Assembly (NCBI RefSeq): GCF_023155095.1
Contig: NZ_JAKNDA010000002.1
Location: forward strand, 248,001 to 312,000
DNA: 64,000 bases
From: Idiomarina aminovorans
GTDB lineage: Bacteria > Pseudomonadota > Gammaproteobacteria > Enterobacterales > Alteromonadaceae
Reading direction: 5' to 3'
Below, piece after piece: positions 40,736-49,052 of the stretch. The position numbers and the translations under genes were made by a program. A model generated the notes under the pieces. It was not told where the DNA came from, searched no databases, and saw only the letters and a list, made by a program, of their open reading frames with translations. Each line of letters opens with the position of its first letter. Positions within the stretch are counted from its first letter, which is position 1.

Positions 40736-42805
40736 ATGAAAAAATTGACCGCTGTAGCGCTTGGCGTTTCTATGGTATTAACGCTGGGTGCATGCTCACC
40801 GCAGCAGCAAGAATCTAAGCAACAAACCCAGCCGGCTGAAGAAGCAAAACAAGAACTGGGCTCTGGTGTTGTACTGGAAAACTTTGATCACAGCGTTAAA
40901 CCGCAGAATGACTTATTCCGTTACGTAAATGGTACCTGGATTGATGAAGCCGAAATTCCTTCTGACCGTTCATCGGTTGGCTCGTTTTTTGACTTGCGCC
41001 AACAAAACCAAAAACGTTTACGCGACATTATTGAAAAAGCAGCCGCAAAGAACCCGGAGCCGGGCACAAATGAGCGCAAAATTGGCGACTTTTTCAATGC
41101 CTTTATGGATGTTGAAACACTGAACGAACTTGGTGCAAAGCCAATTGCTAATGACTTAGCAGCCATTCAGGCATTAGAAGATCATGACTCGGTAGCTGAG
41201 CACATGGCGCGGATGTTCCGTGGTGGCGTATCCATTCCATTTGGTTTCTATGTCTATCCGGATGCGAAAAATCCACAAACTAACGCTATGTACATTTCTC
41301 AATCAGGCTTAGGTTTGCCTGACCGTGATTACTACCTGAAAGACGATGAAAAATTCGAAGAATTTCGCGATGCCTACGTAGAATACGCGCAAGATATTCT
41401 CGGTATGGTCGGTGTTGAAGACGCTGATGACGCTGCACAGCGAATTCTGAAATTGGAAACTCAACTGGCTGAAGTTCAGTGGAGTCGTGTAGAGAGTCGT
41501 AACGCTGATAAAACTTACAATAAAAAATCAGCAGACGAAGTAGCCGACATGCTGGAAAGCTTCGACTTTAAACGCTTTATTGACACCTCTGAGTTATCTG
41601 GTGTTGAAGAAATGATTATTCGTCAGCCGTCTTACTTTGAAGACTTTGGTGAACTGTTCAATGAAGTAGACGTGCAGGCGTGGAAAGACTATTTGAGCTT
41701 CCGTCTGGTCAACGAATATGCCTCTGCACTGAGTGAAGATATCAGCAAGCGTCGCTTTGATTTTTATGGTAAAACCCTGCGCGGTACACCAGAGCAGGAA
41801 CCTCGCTGGAAGCGCGCGGTTGATGCAACCAACAGTGTTCTGGGTGAAGTACTGGGTCAGGTTTACGTAAAAGAATACTTCCCGCCAGAAGCCAAAGCGA
41901 AAATGGAAATCTTGATCGAAAACCTACGCGACGCTTATGGTCAGTCTATCCGTAACTTAGAATGGATGACGGCAGAGACTAAAGAAAAAGCGCTGGAGAA
42001 GCTGGAGAAATTTGATCCGAAAGTGGGTTACCCGAGCAAATGGCGTGATTACAGCGAGCTACAGATCTCGGCAACCGATTTAGTCGCTAACTACAAAGCC
42101 TATGCCGAATTTAATTATCAAGAAGAAATTGCCAAAATTGGTGGTCCGGTAGACGAAGAAGACTGGGGCATGACGCCACAAACAGTTAACGCTTATTACA
42201 GCCCGGTACGTAATGAAATCGTATTCCCGGCGGGTATTTTACAACCTCCGTTCTTTGATATGGACGCAGAAATGGCGGTGAACTACGGTGGTATTGGTGC
42301 GGTAATTGGTCACGAAATGGGGCACGGTTTTGACGACCAGGGCTCTAAATACGACGGCGACGGTAACCTGAAAAGCTGGTGGACAGACGCTGACCGTGAA
42401 GCGTTTGAAAAGCGCGCTCAAGGGCTGTCTGAGCAATACAGTCAATATGAACCTATTGAAGGTCTGAATGTGAATGGCGACCTGACCCTGGGCGAAAATA
42501 TCGGTGATCTTGCCGGTCTGACTATTGCGTACGAAGCTTACAAAATGTCGCTAGATGGTGAAAAAGCGCCAGTTCTGGATGGTTTCACCGGTGAGCAGCG
42601 TGTGTTTATTGGCTGGGCACAGGTATGGCGCGGTAAGTATCGTGAAGACGCGGTTCGTGAGCAAGTTATGAGCGATCCGCACTCACCAGCACAATATCGT
42701 GTTAACGGCACCGTTGTGAACGTTCCGGCGTTTTACGAAGCCTTCGATGTTAAAGAAGGTGACGAGCTGTTTGTTCCTGCTGAAAAACGCGTCACTATCT
42801 GGTAA
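40736..42805 (+). CDS. M13-family zinc metallopeptidase (PepO-like) lipoprotein
   Basis: A neprilysin-type peptidase of 689 residues. The N-terminus is a lipoprotein signal with lipobox LGAC, predicting attachment to the envelope after Cys20. Catalytic motifs are intact: HEMGH at residues 526-530, ENIGD (third ligand Glu587) and the NAYYSPVRNEIVFPAGILQPP substrate-binding region (landmarks NAYY and FPAGILQ). The FVNGTWIDEAEIP-like N-terminal block is also typical of M13. Its physiological substrate is unknown. It stands alone, 12 bases upstream of a REP palindrome. Confidence 0.93.
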   Translation: MKKLTAVALGVSMVLTLGACSPQQQESKQQTQPAEEAKQELGSGVVLENFDHSVKPQNDLFRYVNGTWIDEAEIPSDRSSVGSFFDLRQQNQKRLRDIIEKAAAKNPEPGTNERKIGDFFNAFMDVETLNELGAKPIANDLAAIQALEDHDSVAEHMARMFRGGVSIPFGFYVYPDAKNPQTNAMYISQSGLGLPDRDYYLKDDEKFEEFRDAYVEYAQDILGMVGVEDADDAAQRILKLETQLAEVQWSRVESRNADKTYNKKSADEVADMLESFDFKRFIDTSELSGVEEMIIRQPSYFEDFGELFNEVDVQAWKDYLSFRLVNEYASALSEDISKRRFDFYGKTLRGTPEQEPRWKRAVDATNSVLGEVLGQVYVKEYFPPEAKAKMEILIENLRDAYGQSIRNLEWMTAETKEKALEKLEKFDPKVGYPSKWRDYSELQISATDLVANYKAYAEFNYQEEIAKIGGPVDEEDWGMTPQTVNAYYSPVRNEIVFPAGILQPPFFDMDAEMAVNYGGIGAVIGHEMGHGFDDQGSKYDGDGNLKSWWTDADREAFEKRAQGLSEQYSQYEPIEGLNVNGDLTLGENIGDLAGLTIAYEAYKMSLDGEKAPVLDGFTGEQRVFIGWAQVWRGKYREDAVREQVMSDPHSPAQYRVNGTVVNVPAFYEAFDVKEGDELFVPAEKRVTIW

Positions 42806-42817
42806 AGACGTACGTAG

Positions 42818-42835
42818 CCTGACGTTCACGTCAGG
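42818..42835 (+). repeat. REP-like palindrome 1 (GTAG-headed)
   Basis: The 18-bp palindrome CCTGACGTTCACGTCAGG is preceded directly by GTAG, in forward orientation, 12 bases after the M13 peptidase stop. The flanking AAAGACG..CGTAG is shared with copy 5 at 57297. Confidence 0.85.
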
Positions 42836-42848
42836 TAATATGGGAACT

Positions 42849-43205
42849 ATGAAAACACTAACGGTCATCTTAGTATTAGTTACAGCACTGCTGGTGGGGA
42901 GTTTTTCTTCACCAGCAGTGCATGCTATGCCTATGCCTATGCCCGATACCGTTAGTGCTTCTTCTCATGATATGTCACAACATGAATGTTGCGATGAAGC
43001 CGATCTGCCAATGGAACCGTCAAGCTGCGACAGCGAAAGTTCTTTTTGCCAACAGTGCGACCAACATTGTGCTGGCCAACTGGCACTGATGAATCCATTC
43101 AAACAACTCTCGCCAGCTGCCTTAACGCACGCTGCTGCACCTATTTATTCAAACCTTCCGGTTATTACAGAAACGCTGATACGTCCGCCGAAACACGCTG
43201 TTTAA
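42849..43205 (+). CDS. CopL-like Cys/Met/His-rich secreted protein
   Basis: A 118-residue protein with a signal peptide (MKTLTVILVLVTALLVGSF, cleavage probably after VHA). The mature part is loaded with potential soft-metal ligands: MPMPMP, HDMSQHECC, two SC/FC motifs and CQQCDQHC. The C-terminus ends in the RPP motif seen in CopL/DUF2946-type proteins. Such genes accompany copper or silver exporters, and the wrecked CusB/CusA pair follows directly, so a role in periplasmic copper binding is inferred. ATG 42849 is the sensible start; the longer frame runs through the M13 gene end and the REP. Confidence 0.7.
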   Translation: MKTLTVILVLVTALLVGSFSSPAVHAMPMPMPDTVSASSHDMSQHECCDEADLPMEPSSCDSESSFCQQCDQHCAGQLALMNPFKQLSPAALTHAAAPIYSNLPVITETLIRPPKHAV

Positions 43206-43246
43206 GTCTAGTTTTTACGTCTTAAACCGTTTTCGAGGAAATACCC

Positions 43247-43569
43247 ATGCGTTATTGGATAGCTGTATTTATCCTGATCCCATTTTTATCTTTGGCTCAG
43301 GAACACAATCATTCAGAGCATCAAGCTGAGAGTGAAAAAAGCTTTACCGTGCCACAGTCGAGTCAACAGGCTATCCGGGTAACTACAGCTTCGGTTCAGC
43401 GAAAAGATTTGCAGCCCCAACTCATGGCCCAGGTTCGTTGGCAGGAGTCCGCTCAACGGCATATTCATAGCTGGGCTGAAGACTGGGTTGAAGAGCCGCT
43501 GCTGATGTTGAAGGTCATTGGGTGGAAAAAGGTGATAAACTTTACAGCCTCTATGCGCCAATATTATAA
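43247..43569 (+). pseudogene. Remnant of CusB-type membrane fusion protein
   Basis: The first part of the frame reads as the N-terminus of a CusB/CzcB-like periplasmic adaptor: a signal peptide, a His-rich EHNHSEHQAES segment, then QAIRVTTASVQRKDLQPQLMAQVRW and HIHSWAEDWVEE. Near 43507 the reading frame shifts. In the second frame the expected continuation [20 protein letters not shown] is readable up to a TAA at 43567-43569. The rest of the adaptor (several hundred residues) is absent. The fused product is almost certainly non-functional. Confidence 0.85.
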
Positions 43570-43583
43570 GTCTTGGGGGGAGT

Positions 43584-43697
43584 GCCATTGCTATTGGTGC
43601 GCTGGTAGACGCCGCTATTGTCATGATTGAGAATACCCACAAGCACCTGCAGAACTACCAGCAGCGACACCAAATAGTGGCTAAAGGCGCAGCGTGA
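43584..43697 (+). pseudogene. Fragment of CusA/CzcA-type RND exporter
   Basis: A third reading frame encodes [21 protein letters not shown], the transmembrane helix 4 signature of heavy-metal RND pumps (CusA/CzcA), and stops at TGA 43695-43697 after 37 residues. Both the roughly 400 preceding residues and the roughly 600 following ones are missing. It directly follows the CusB remnant, so a large internal deletion has joined the two genes. Confidence 0.85.
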
Positions 43698-43725
43698 CCA
43701 TGTTGAAAAGTTAAAAACCTTACCC

Positions 43726-43750
43726 GGGATGTATTCACGGGCGTCCTCCG
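43726..43750 (+). repeat. Fragment of the variable-arm hairpin element (copy D)
   Basis: These 25 bases are identical to the right end of the core in copy B (GGGATGTATTCACGGGCGT then CCTCCG). The left half of the core and the matching left arm are not found. It lies in the decayed metal-exporter region, upstream of REP copy 2 and the end of the convergent lysR gene. Confidence 0.8.
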
Positions 43751-43794
43751 CAATGGTTCACTGCAGCCTCCAGCGCTCGGCATCCACCACCCCA

Positions 43795-43812
43795 CCTGAC
43801 GTGAACGTCAGG
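43795..43812 (-). repeat. REP-like palindrome 2 (supplies the lysR stop codon)
   Basis: The palindrome CCTGACGTGAACGTCAGG, read on the minus strand as CCTGACGTTCACGTCAGG, is in inverted orientation relative to copy 1. The TGA of its CCTGA start is the stop codon of the minus-strand LysR gene. Confidence 0.85.
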
Positions 43813-44686
43813 CAAAACTTTCCCAAATAGCATTAGCAGCCGGGCCGAGGGTTCTGTTGGCGGAGCGCACTAAGTGAATTTCCAGGTGTACTTGCTGGAT
43901 GAACCCGGGAATGATGATTTCAACCAGCTTGCCTTGCTCCAACGCTGTATTGGCAATGTGCTTAGGAATAATACCCCAGCCAAAACCGGCCATCAGTAAC
44001 TCAAACTGAGTATTGACTTCATTTACCCGTATACGCTGTTGACTGGGCAGGCGCAGTACCGAATCCAGGTTAATACCAATTTCCAGGTTCTGCGGTACCA
44101 GCATCGGCAGCTCTAATAAATCCTGACGGCTTTTTGGCGTACGGCCAAACTGGTTCATTAACTCCGCTGACATGGCAACAGTGAGTTCAAACGGCGCTAC
44201 GGGCAAAGTTTCAAAGTCACCGTACTGACGAAACAGCGGCAGCCAGGGGCAAAGCGCTAAGTCGGCGGTACCGTTATCAATACGCTTTAAAGCGCGCAGT
44301 TGCGATTCTCCATCCACGTGCAGTTCAGTGGCGGGGTATTGCTGCTGAATATGCTGAATGCTGGGTACCCAAAGCTTGCTGTCACAGGTATGGTCATAAC
44401 ACAGGGTCAATAACGGCTCGGCGCCATGTTTCAACTGGGTTGCGAGCGACTGCAGGCGCTGCTGCTGGCGCACCACTTCCTCCGCTTGGCGTAAAAAGTG
44501 CCGGCCCTGCTCGGTCAGTTCCAGCCGGTAACCATCGCGGTTAAACAAGGCAAAACCGGCATTTTCCTCCAGCTTTTTTAAGGCCATGCTAACCGCTGAT
44601 TGAGTGCGATTCAGTTGCTCGGCGGTTTTCTGCAGGCTACCAACCTGAGCAACGGTGATCATCATTTGCAGGTGGGATAAATTCAT
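43808..44686 (-). CDS. LysR-family transcriptional regulator
   Basis: A 292-residue LysR-type regulator. The N-terminal winged helix is clear (MNLSHLQMMITVAQVGSLQ, with TQSAVSMALKKLEE and NRDGYRLELTEQG). The effector-binding domain follows. It is divergent from the RND efflux pair (107-base AT-rich gap), the usual arrangement for a regulator of the adjacent operon. Its stop codon is formed by REP copy 2, so the extreme C-terminus may have been altered by that insertion. The inducer is unknown. Confidence 0.9.
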   Translation of the reverse strand: MNLSHLQMMITVAQVGSLQKTAEQLNRTQSAVSMALKKLEENAGFALFNRDGYRLELTEQGRHFLRQAEEVVRQQQRLQSLATQLKHGAEPLLTLCYDHTCDSKLWVPSIQHIQQQYPATELHVDGESQLRALKRIDNGTADLALCPWLPLFRQYGDFETLPVAPFELTVAMSAELMNQFGRTPKSRQDLLELPMLVPQNLEIGINLDSVLRLPSQQRIRVNEVNTQFELLMAGFGWGIIPKHIANTALEQGKLVEIIIPGFIQQVHLEIHLVRSANRTLGPAANAIWESFA

Positions 44687-44793
44687 TAAGCTTAACTGAT
44701 GCTCTTTTTAATTTTAATTCAATATAACTATAACTGTACTTGCGGTAAACTTAGTTTAATAAAATTTCTCGGAAAAATATCGGAACTTAAGCC

Positions 44794-45864
44794 ATGCGTT
44801 GGTTACTCAACATTTACACGGTCGTTGCTCTGGGCGTTTTAGCGGGCTGCAGCGAGCAAACTGAGGTTAATGACCTTGAACAGCAAGCCAGGCCGGCACG
44901 CCTGATGCAGGTCAGCGAAGCCAAGGGTCCTCGTCTGCGTGAATTCCCGGCGGTTGTTGAAGCCGCTAAAGTTGCGCAGCTGACGTTCAGGGTAGCCGGC
45001 GAAATTGTGGAGTTAGCGGCTCGCCCGGGTACCGAAGTAAAGCAGGGCGAACTCATAGCTAAACTGGATCCAACCGATTATCAACTGGCTGTGGACCAGG
45101 CTAAAGCTCAGTATGAGCTGGCCTCATCGCAGTACGAACGAAATAAAGTTCTGGTCAATCAGGGCGTTATGTCCGAAGGACAGTTCGATCAAGTTGAATC
45201 CGAACGGGCGGTGGCTAAATCCAACTATGAAACCGCAAAAGCCAACCTGCGCTATACAAAATTAACGGCGCCGTTTGATGGTGTGGTTGCTAACCTAGCC
45301 GTAGAACCCTACGAAAACGTGCAGGCTAAGCAACCAATTGTCACCCTACAAATTAGCAACGCGATTGATATCAGCATTAATGTGCCGGAAAAGCTTTTTG
45401 CTAAAGTAAAAAAGCAAACTGACTACCAGCCCGAAGTTCGTTTTGATGCGGCTCCGGAGTTTACTTATCCAGCTCATCTTAAAGAATGGGATTCGCAGTC
45501 CGACGGCGCCACTAACTCTTATGAAGTCGTGTTTACTTTGCCAAAGCCGCAAAACCTTAATGTTCTGCCGGGTATGACGGCAACTGTTATTGTCGATATT
45601 AATCAGGTACTGCGCTCTTCTCAAATAGGGATGGTGATACCGGCACAAGCGGTCTTTACTGAAACCAGTAACACGTCTTACGTCTGGGTCGTGAATGACG
45701 ACATGCGGGTGCAGAAGCGCAAAGTGAATACCGGACCAATGACCAACGATGGCCTGACGGTAATCGAAGGGCTGGAAGAGGGCGAAATCATAGTGATAGC
45801 CGGTGTTCACCAGTTGAAAGACAATCAGCAAGTCCGTAAATGGCAACGTGAACGGGGTCTGTAA
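44794..45864 (+). CDS. RND efflux periplasmic adaptor (membrane fusion) lipoprotein
   Basis: A 356-residue membrane fusion protein that would link an inner-membrane RND pump to an outer-membrane channel. It has a lipoprotein signal with lipobox LAGC and a first lipoyl half (FRVAGEIVELAARPGTEVKQGELIAKLDP; landmarks FRVAGEIVEL and KQGELIAKLD). The alpha-hairpin is ELASSQYERNKVLVNQGVMSE, the second lipoyl half contains LTAPFDGVVANL, and a beta-barrel/proximal domain completes it. Its TAATGA overlap with the pump gene shows one operon. No outer-membrane factor is encoded here. Confidence 0.93.
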   Translation: MRWLLNIYTVVALGVLAGCSEQTEVNDLEQQARPARLMQVSEAKGPRLREFPAVVEAAKVAQLTFRVAGEIVELAARPGTEVKQGELIAKLDPTDYQLAVDQAKAQYELASSQYERNKVLVNQGVMSEGQFDQVESERAVAKSNYETAKANLRYTKLTAPFDGVVANLAVEPYENVQAKQPIVTLQISNAIDISINVPEKLFAKVKKQTDYQPEVRFDAAPEFTYPAHLKEWDSQSDGATNSYEVVFTLPKPQNLNVLPGMTATVIVDINQVLRSSQIGMVIPAQAVFTETSNTSYVWVVNDDMRVQKRKVNTGPMTNDGLTVIEGLEEGEIIVIAGVHQLKDNQQVRKWQRERGL

Positions 45865-48800
45865 TGAATATAGCTCAGTACAGCATGGAGCGAAAAACCA
45901 CCAGCTGGATGTTTTTCCTTATTCTGCTCATTGGCGGCCTGGTTGCGTTGTCTCAGCTTGGACGTCTGGAAGATCCTAAATTCACCATTAAACAGGCGAT
46001 GGTGATCACGCCATATGCGGGAGCCTCGGCGCTTCAGGTGGAAGAAGAAGTTACTTATCGATTGGAAAACGCTATTCAGGAACTCAGCTACGTCGATAAC
46101 GTAAAATCCATTTCTAAGCCGGGTTTGTCACAAATAACGGTCGAGATGAAAAGCACTTATCGGTCTGAGCATTTGCATCAAATATGGGATGAACTGCGGC
46201 GCAAAATTAACGACACTAAACCTCAGCTTCCTCCGGGGACCAGTGAACCTATTATTCGCGACGATTTTGCCGATGTGTACGGCGTTATGATGGCCATTAC
46301 CGGGCCAGACTATTCGTATAAAGACATAGAACATTACGCTGATTTTTTGCGTCGTGAACTGGTGTTGGTTGACGGTGTTGGCAAAGTGACATTGGCCGGA
46401 GAGCAGCAAGAGCAGGTCGTGGTTGAGGTATCACGCTCACGTCTGGCTAACGTTGGTATGGCTCCCGGTCGCATTGCTCAGTTACTGCAAACACAAAACG
46501 CTATAGCAAACGCCGGACGGGTAACGGTCGAACAGGAAGCCTTGCGCATTGCTACCAGTGGTGAGTTCGCTACTGTCGAGGACATGGCCAAACTGGTTAT
46601 TAGTAACCCCGGCGCCAATCAGCGTATTTATTTGAGCGACGTGGCGACTATCTATCGCGAAACGAAAGACATTCCGGATCATGTGGTGCGCTATAACGGA
46701 AAGGCTTCGTTATGGCTGGCGCTGTCGTTTGCAGATAACGTCAATGTGGTAGAAGTGGGTGAACGCCTGCAAAAACGAATGGACGAACTGGCATATGCGA
46801 AGCCCTTAGGAATGTCGGTTGAGCGTATTTACGATCAACCGCATCAGGTTGAAGGCTCGGTGAATGACTTTCTGCTGAATTTGGTTGAAGCGGTAGCCAT
46901 TGTCATTATTGCGCTGTTGTTGACTATGGGCTTTCGCAGCGGTCTGCTTATTGGCACCGTGCTATTGCTGACTGTTCTGGGCACTTTTATCTTCATGCGT
47001 ATAGGTGATATCAACCTGCAGCGTGTTTCGCTGGGCGCGCTGATTATTTCTTTGGGTATGCTGGTGGATAACGCCATTGTGATTGCTGATGGCATTATGG
47101 TCGGCATGCGGCGAGGCATGAGTAAAGTGGACGCCGCAGTTAGCGTGGTGAAGCAAAATCAGTGGCCGCTGCTGGGTGCAACCGTTATCGGCATTATCGC
47201 TTTTGCCCCCATAGGCTTGTCATCCGATGCGACTGGTGAGTTTGCCGGCAGTTTATTCTGGGTATTGCTCATTTCGTTGTTACTAAGCTGGGTGACAGCG
47301 TTAACGCTTATTCCGTTTTTGGCCGACCGTTTGTATTCGTCTAAAGACATTGGTAATAATGAAGGCGATGTCTTTTCTCACCCGGTTTACCGGGGGTACA
47401 AAAAAGCGCTATCGGTGTGCTTGAGTCATCGTATTATCAGTATGGTCGTCATGGTGGCGATGCTGGTGGCTGCCGTTATTGGATTCGGGCAAGCGAAGCA
47501 GGCATTCTTCCCGCCATCGACAACACCATTGTTTTATGTTGACCTATGGTACCCGCAGGGAACCGATATTCGTCATACCGAACAGGATTCAAAGCGCTTA
47601 GAAAACTATTTGCTGGAGAAAAGCGAAGTCACCTCAGTGGCAACCACCGTTGGTCGGGGAGCCCCGCGTTTCACCCTGACGTACCTGGTTGAAAAAAGCT
47701 ATGAAAGCTACGCTCAGCTGTTAGTGCGGGTAGAAGACAAAGACACTATGGATACGTTAATGAAAGACATTCGGCAGCGTATTCGCGAACAACATCCGGA
47801 CATTGAAGATAAACTGATACGGGTGGAAATTGGTCCGGCAACACCGGCTAAAATTGAAGCGCGTTTCTCGGGGCCGGATATTGATACATTGCGTCAACTC
47901 AGTCAAAAAGCCCAGGCCATACTTGCTGAAGATAAAGGTGCGGTAAATATTCGCTCCGACTGGCGTACACGAACCAAACTATTGCGTCCGCAATACGATG
48001 AAGCTGCAGGTCGGCGCGCGGGTATCACCAAAGCAGATGTAAACAACTTGCTGCTGGCGAACTTTGTCGGTCGACAAATTGGCGTTTATCGGGATGGCAC
48101 CGACTTACTGCCCATTGTGCAGCGAGCTCCGGCCGCAGAGCGGGTGGACTTAGATAACTGGCAAGAGTTGCAAATTTACAGTCCGGTATTTGACCGCTTT
48201 GTGCCGCTGGCGCAGGTAGCACGCTCGGTTGATGTAACCTGGGAAGACCCTTTAATACTTCGCCGTGACCGTAAGCGAACACTCACTGTCATGGCCGATC
48301 ACGACCTGCTCAGTGATGAAACTGCTGCGCAGGTTTTTGAACGTGTCAGGCCTAAGCTGGAAGCTATTGAATTACCTTTGGGTTACGAATTAACCTGGGG
48401 CGGTGAGCATGAGGCTTCCGGTAAAGCACAAAGTGCGCTATTTGGTGCCTTGCCGATGGGTTTCCTGGCGATGTTTATTATTACCGTGTTGTTGTTCAAC
48501 AGCATTCGACAGGCCGCCGTTTTGTGGACTACGGTTCCGCTTTCTATTATTGGCGTAACCGTCGGGCTATTATTGTTGGATAAACCTTTTGGCTTTATGG
48601 CCTTGCTCGGTTTCCTCAGTTTATCGGGCATGCTGATTAAAAACGGCGTGGTATTGCTGGAACAGGTTAATGTTGAACTGGACTCCGGTAAAGAGGCGGT
48701 TCAAGCTTTAAGTGATGCAGCGGTGAGTCGTGTGCGCCCAGTGGGAATGGCAGCGGCAACCACTATTTTAGGTATGATCCCACTGTTGTTCGATGACTTC

Positions 48801-48911
48801 TTTGCCAGCATGGCAACCGTAATTATGTTCGGTCTTGGATTTGCCACCGTACTGACTTTATTTGTCGTACCGATAATGTACGCCATAGTCCAACGAGTAC
48901 CGCGCCCATAA
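45864..48911 (+). CDS. RND-family efflux permease (HAE-like)
   Basis: A 1015-residue inner-membrane pump. Two six-helix bundles and two large periplasmic loops are evident. The proton-relay helix 4 reads LGMLVDNAIV with Asp402 followed by Asn403, whereas AcrB has two Asp residues there; the helix 10 region GFLSLSGMLIKNGVVLLEQ keeps the conserved Lys. Substrates cannot be told from sequence. The divergent LysR and the upstream adaptor gene suggest a small inducible system that borrows an outer-membrane channel from elsewhere. Confidence 0.93.
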   Translation: MNIAQYSMERKTTSWMFFLILLIGGLVALSQLGRLEDPKFTIKQAMVITPYAGASALQVEEEVTYRLENAIQELSYVDNVKSISKPGLSQITVEMKSTYRSEHLHQIWDELRRKINDTKPQLPPGTSEPIIRDDFADVYGVMMAITGPDYSYKDIEHYADFLRRELVLVDGVGKVTLAGEQQEQVVVEVSRSRLANVGMAPGRIAQLLQTQNAIANAGRVTVEQEALRIATSGEFATVEDMAKLVISNPGANQRIYLSDVATIYRETKDIPDHVVRYNGKASLWLALSFADNVNVVEVGERLQKRMDELAYAKPLGMSVERIYDQPHQVEGSVNDFLLNLVEAVAIVIIALLLTMGFRSGLLIGTVLLLTVLGTFIFMRIGDINLQRVSLGALIISLGMLVDNAIVIADGIMVGMRRGMSKVDAAVSVVKQNQWPLLGATVIGIIAFAPIGLSSDATGEFAGSLFWVLLISLLLSWVTALTLIPFLADRLYSSKDIGNNEGDVFSHPVYRGYKKALSVCLSHRIISMVVMVAMLVAAVIGFGQAKQAFFPPSTTPLFYVDLWYPQGTDIRHTEQDSKRLENYLLEKSEVTSVATTVGRGAPRFTLTYLVEKSYESYAQLLVRVEDKDTMDTLMKDIRQRIREQHPDIEDKLIRVEIGPATPAKIEARFSGPDIDTLRQLSQKAQAILAEDKGAVNIRSDWRTRTKLLRPQYDEAAGRRAGITKADVNNLLLANFVGRQIGVYRDGTDLLPIVQRAPAAERVDLDNWQELQIYSPVFDRFVPLAQVARSVDVTWEDPLILRRDRKRTLTVMADHDLLSDETAAQVFERVRPKLEAIELPLGYELTWGGEHEASGKAQSALFGALPMGFLAMFIITVLLFNSIRQAAVLWTTVPLSIIGVTVGLLLLDKPFGFMALLGFLSLSGMLIKNGVVLLEQVNVELDSGKEAVQALSDAAVSRVRPVGMAAATTILGMIPLLFDDFFASMATVIMFGLGFATVLTLFVVPIMYAIVQRVPRP

Positions 48912-48991
48912 CGGGCGCGTATTCACTCCGCTTATACCCTGAATTATCTGATTTATAGCCCTGTGTCATGGGAATTTAGCACCAAAATCCG

Positions 48992-48997
48992 TATAAT
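48992..48997 (+). promoter_or_regulatory. Possible -10 box for acnB
   Basis: A perfect TATAAT lies 56 bases before the acnB start. No convincing -35 is found at 16-18 bases, so it may rely on an activator. Weakly supported. Confidence 0.35.
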
Positions 48998-49052
48998 GCG
49001 CCGCACTAGTGAACCGTCTAGAATTCATGCAAGCAAATGAGAGGTAATATCA

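Noticed and set aside
42747-42848. N-terminal extension of the CopL-like protein into the M13 gene
   Set aside because: The extension runs through the M13 peptidase coding end and the REP palindrome. The ATG at 42849 gives a clean signal peptide.
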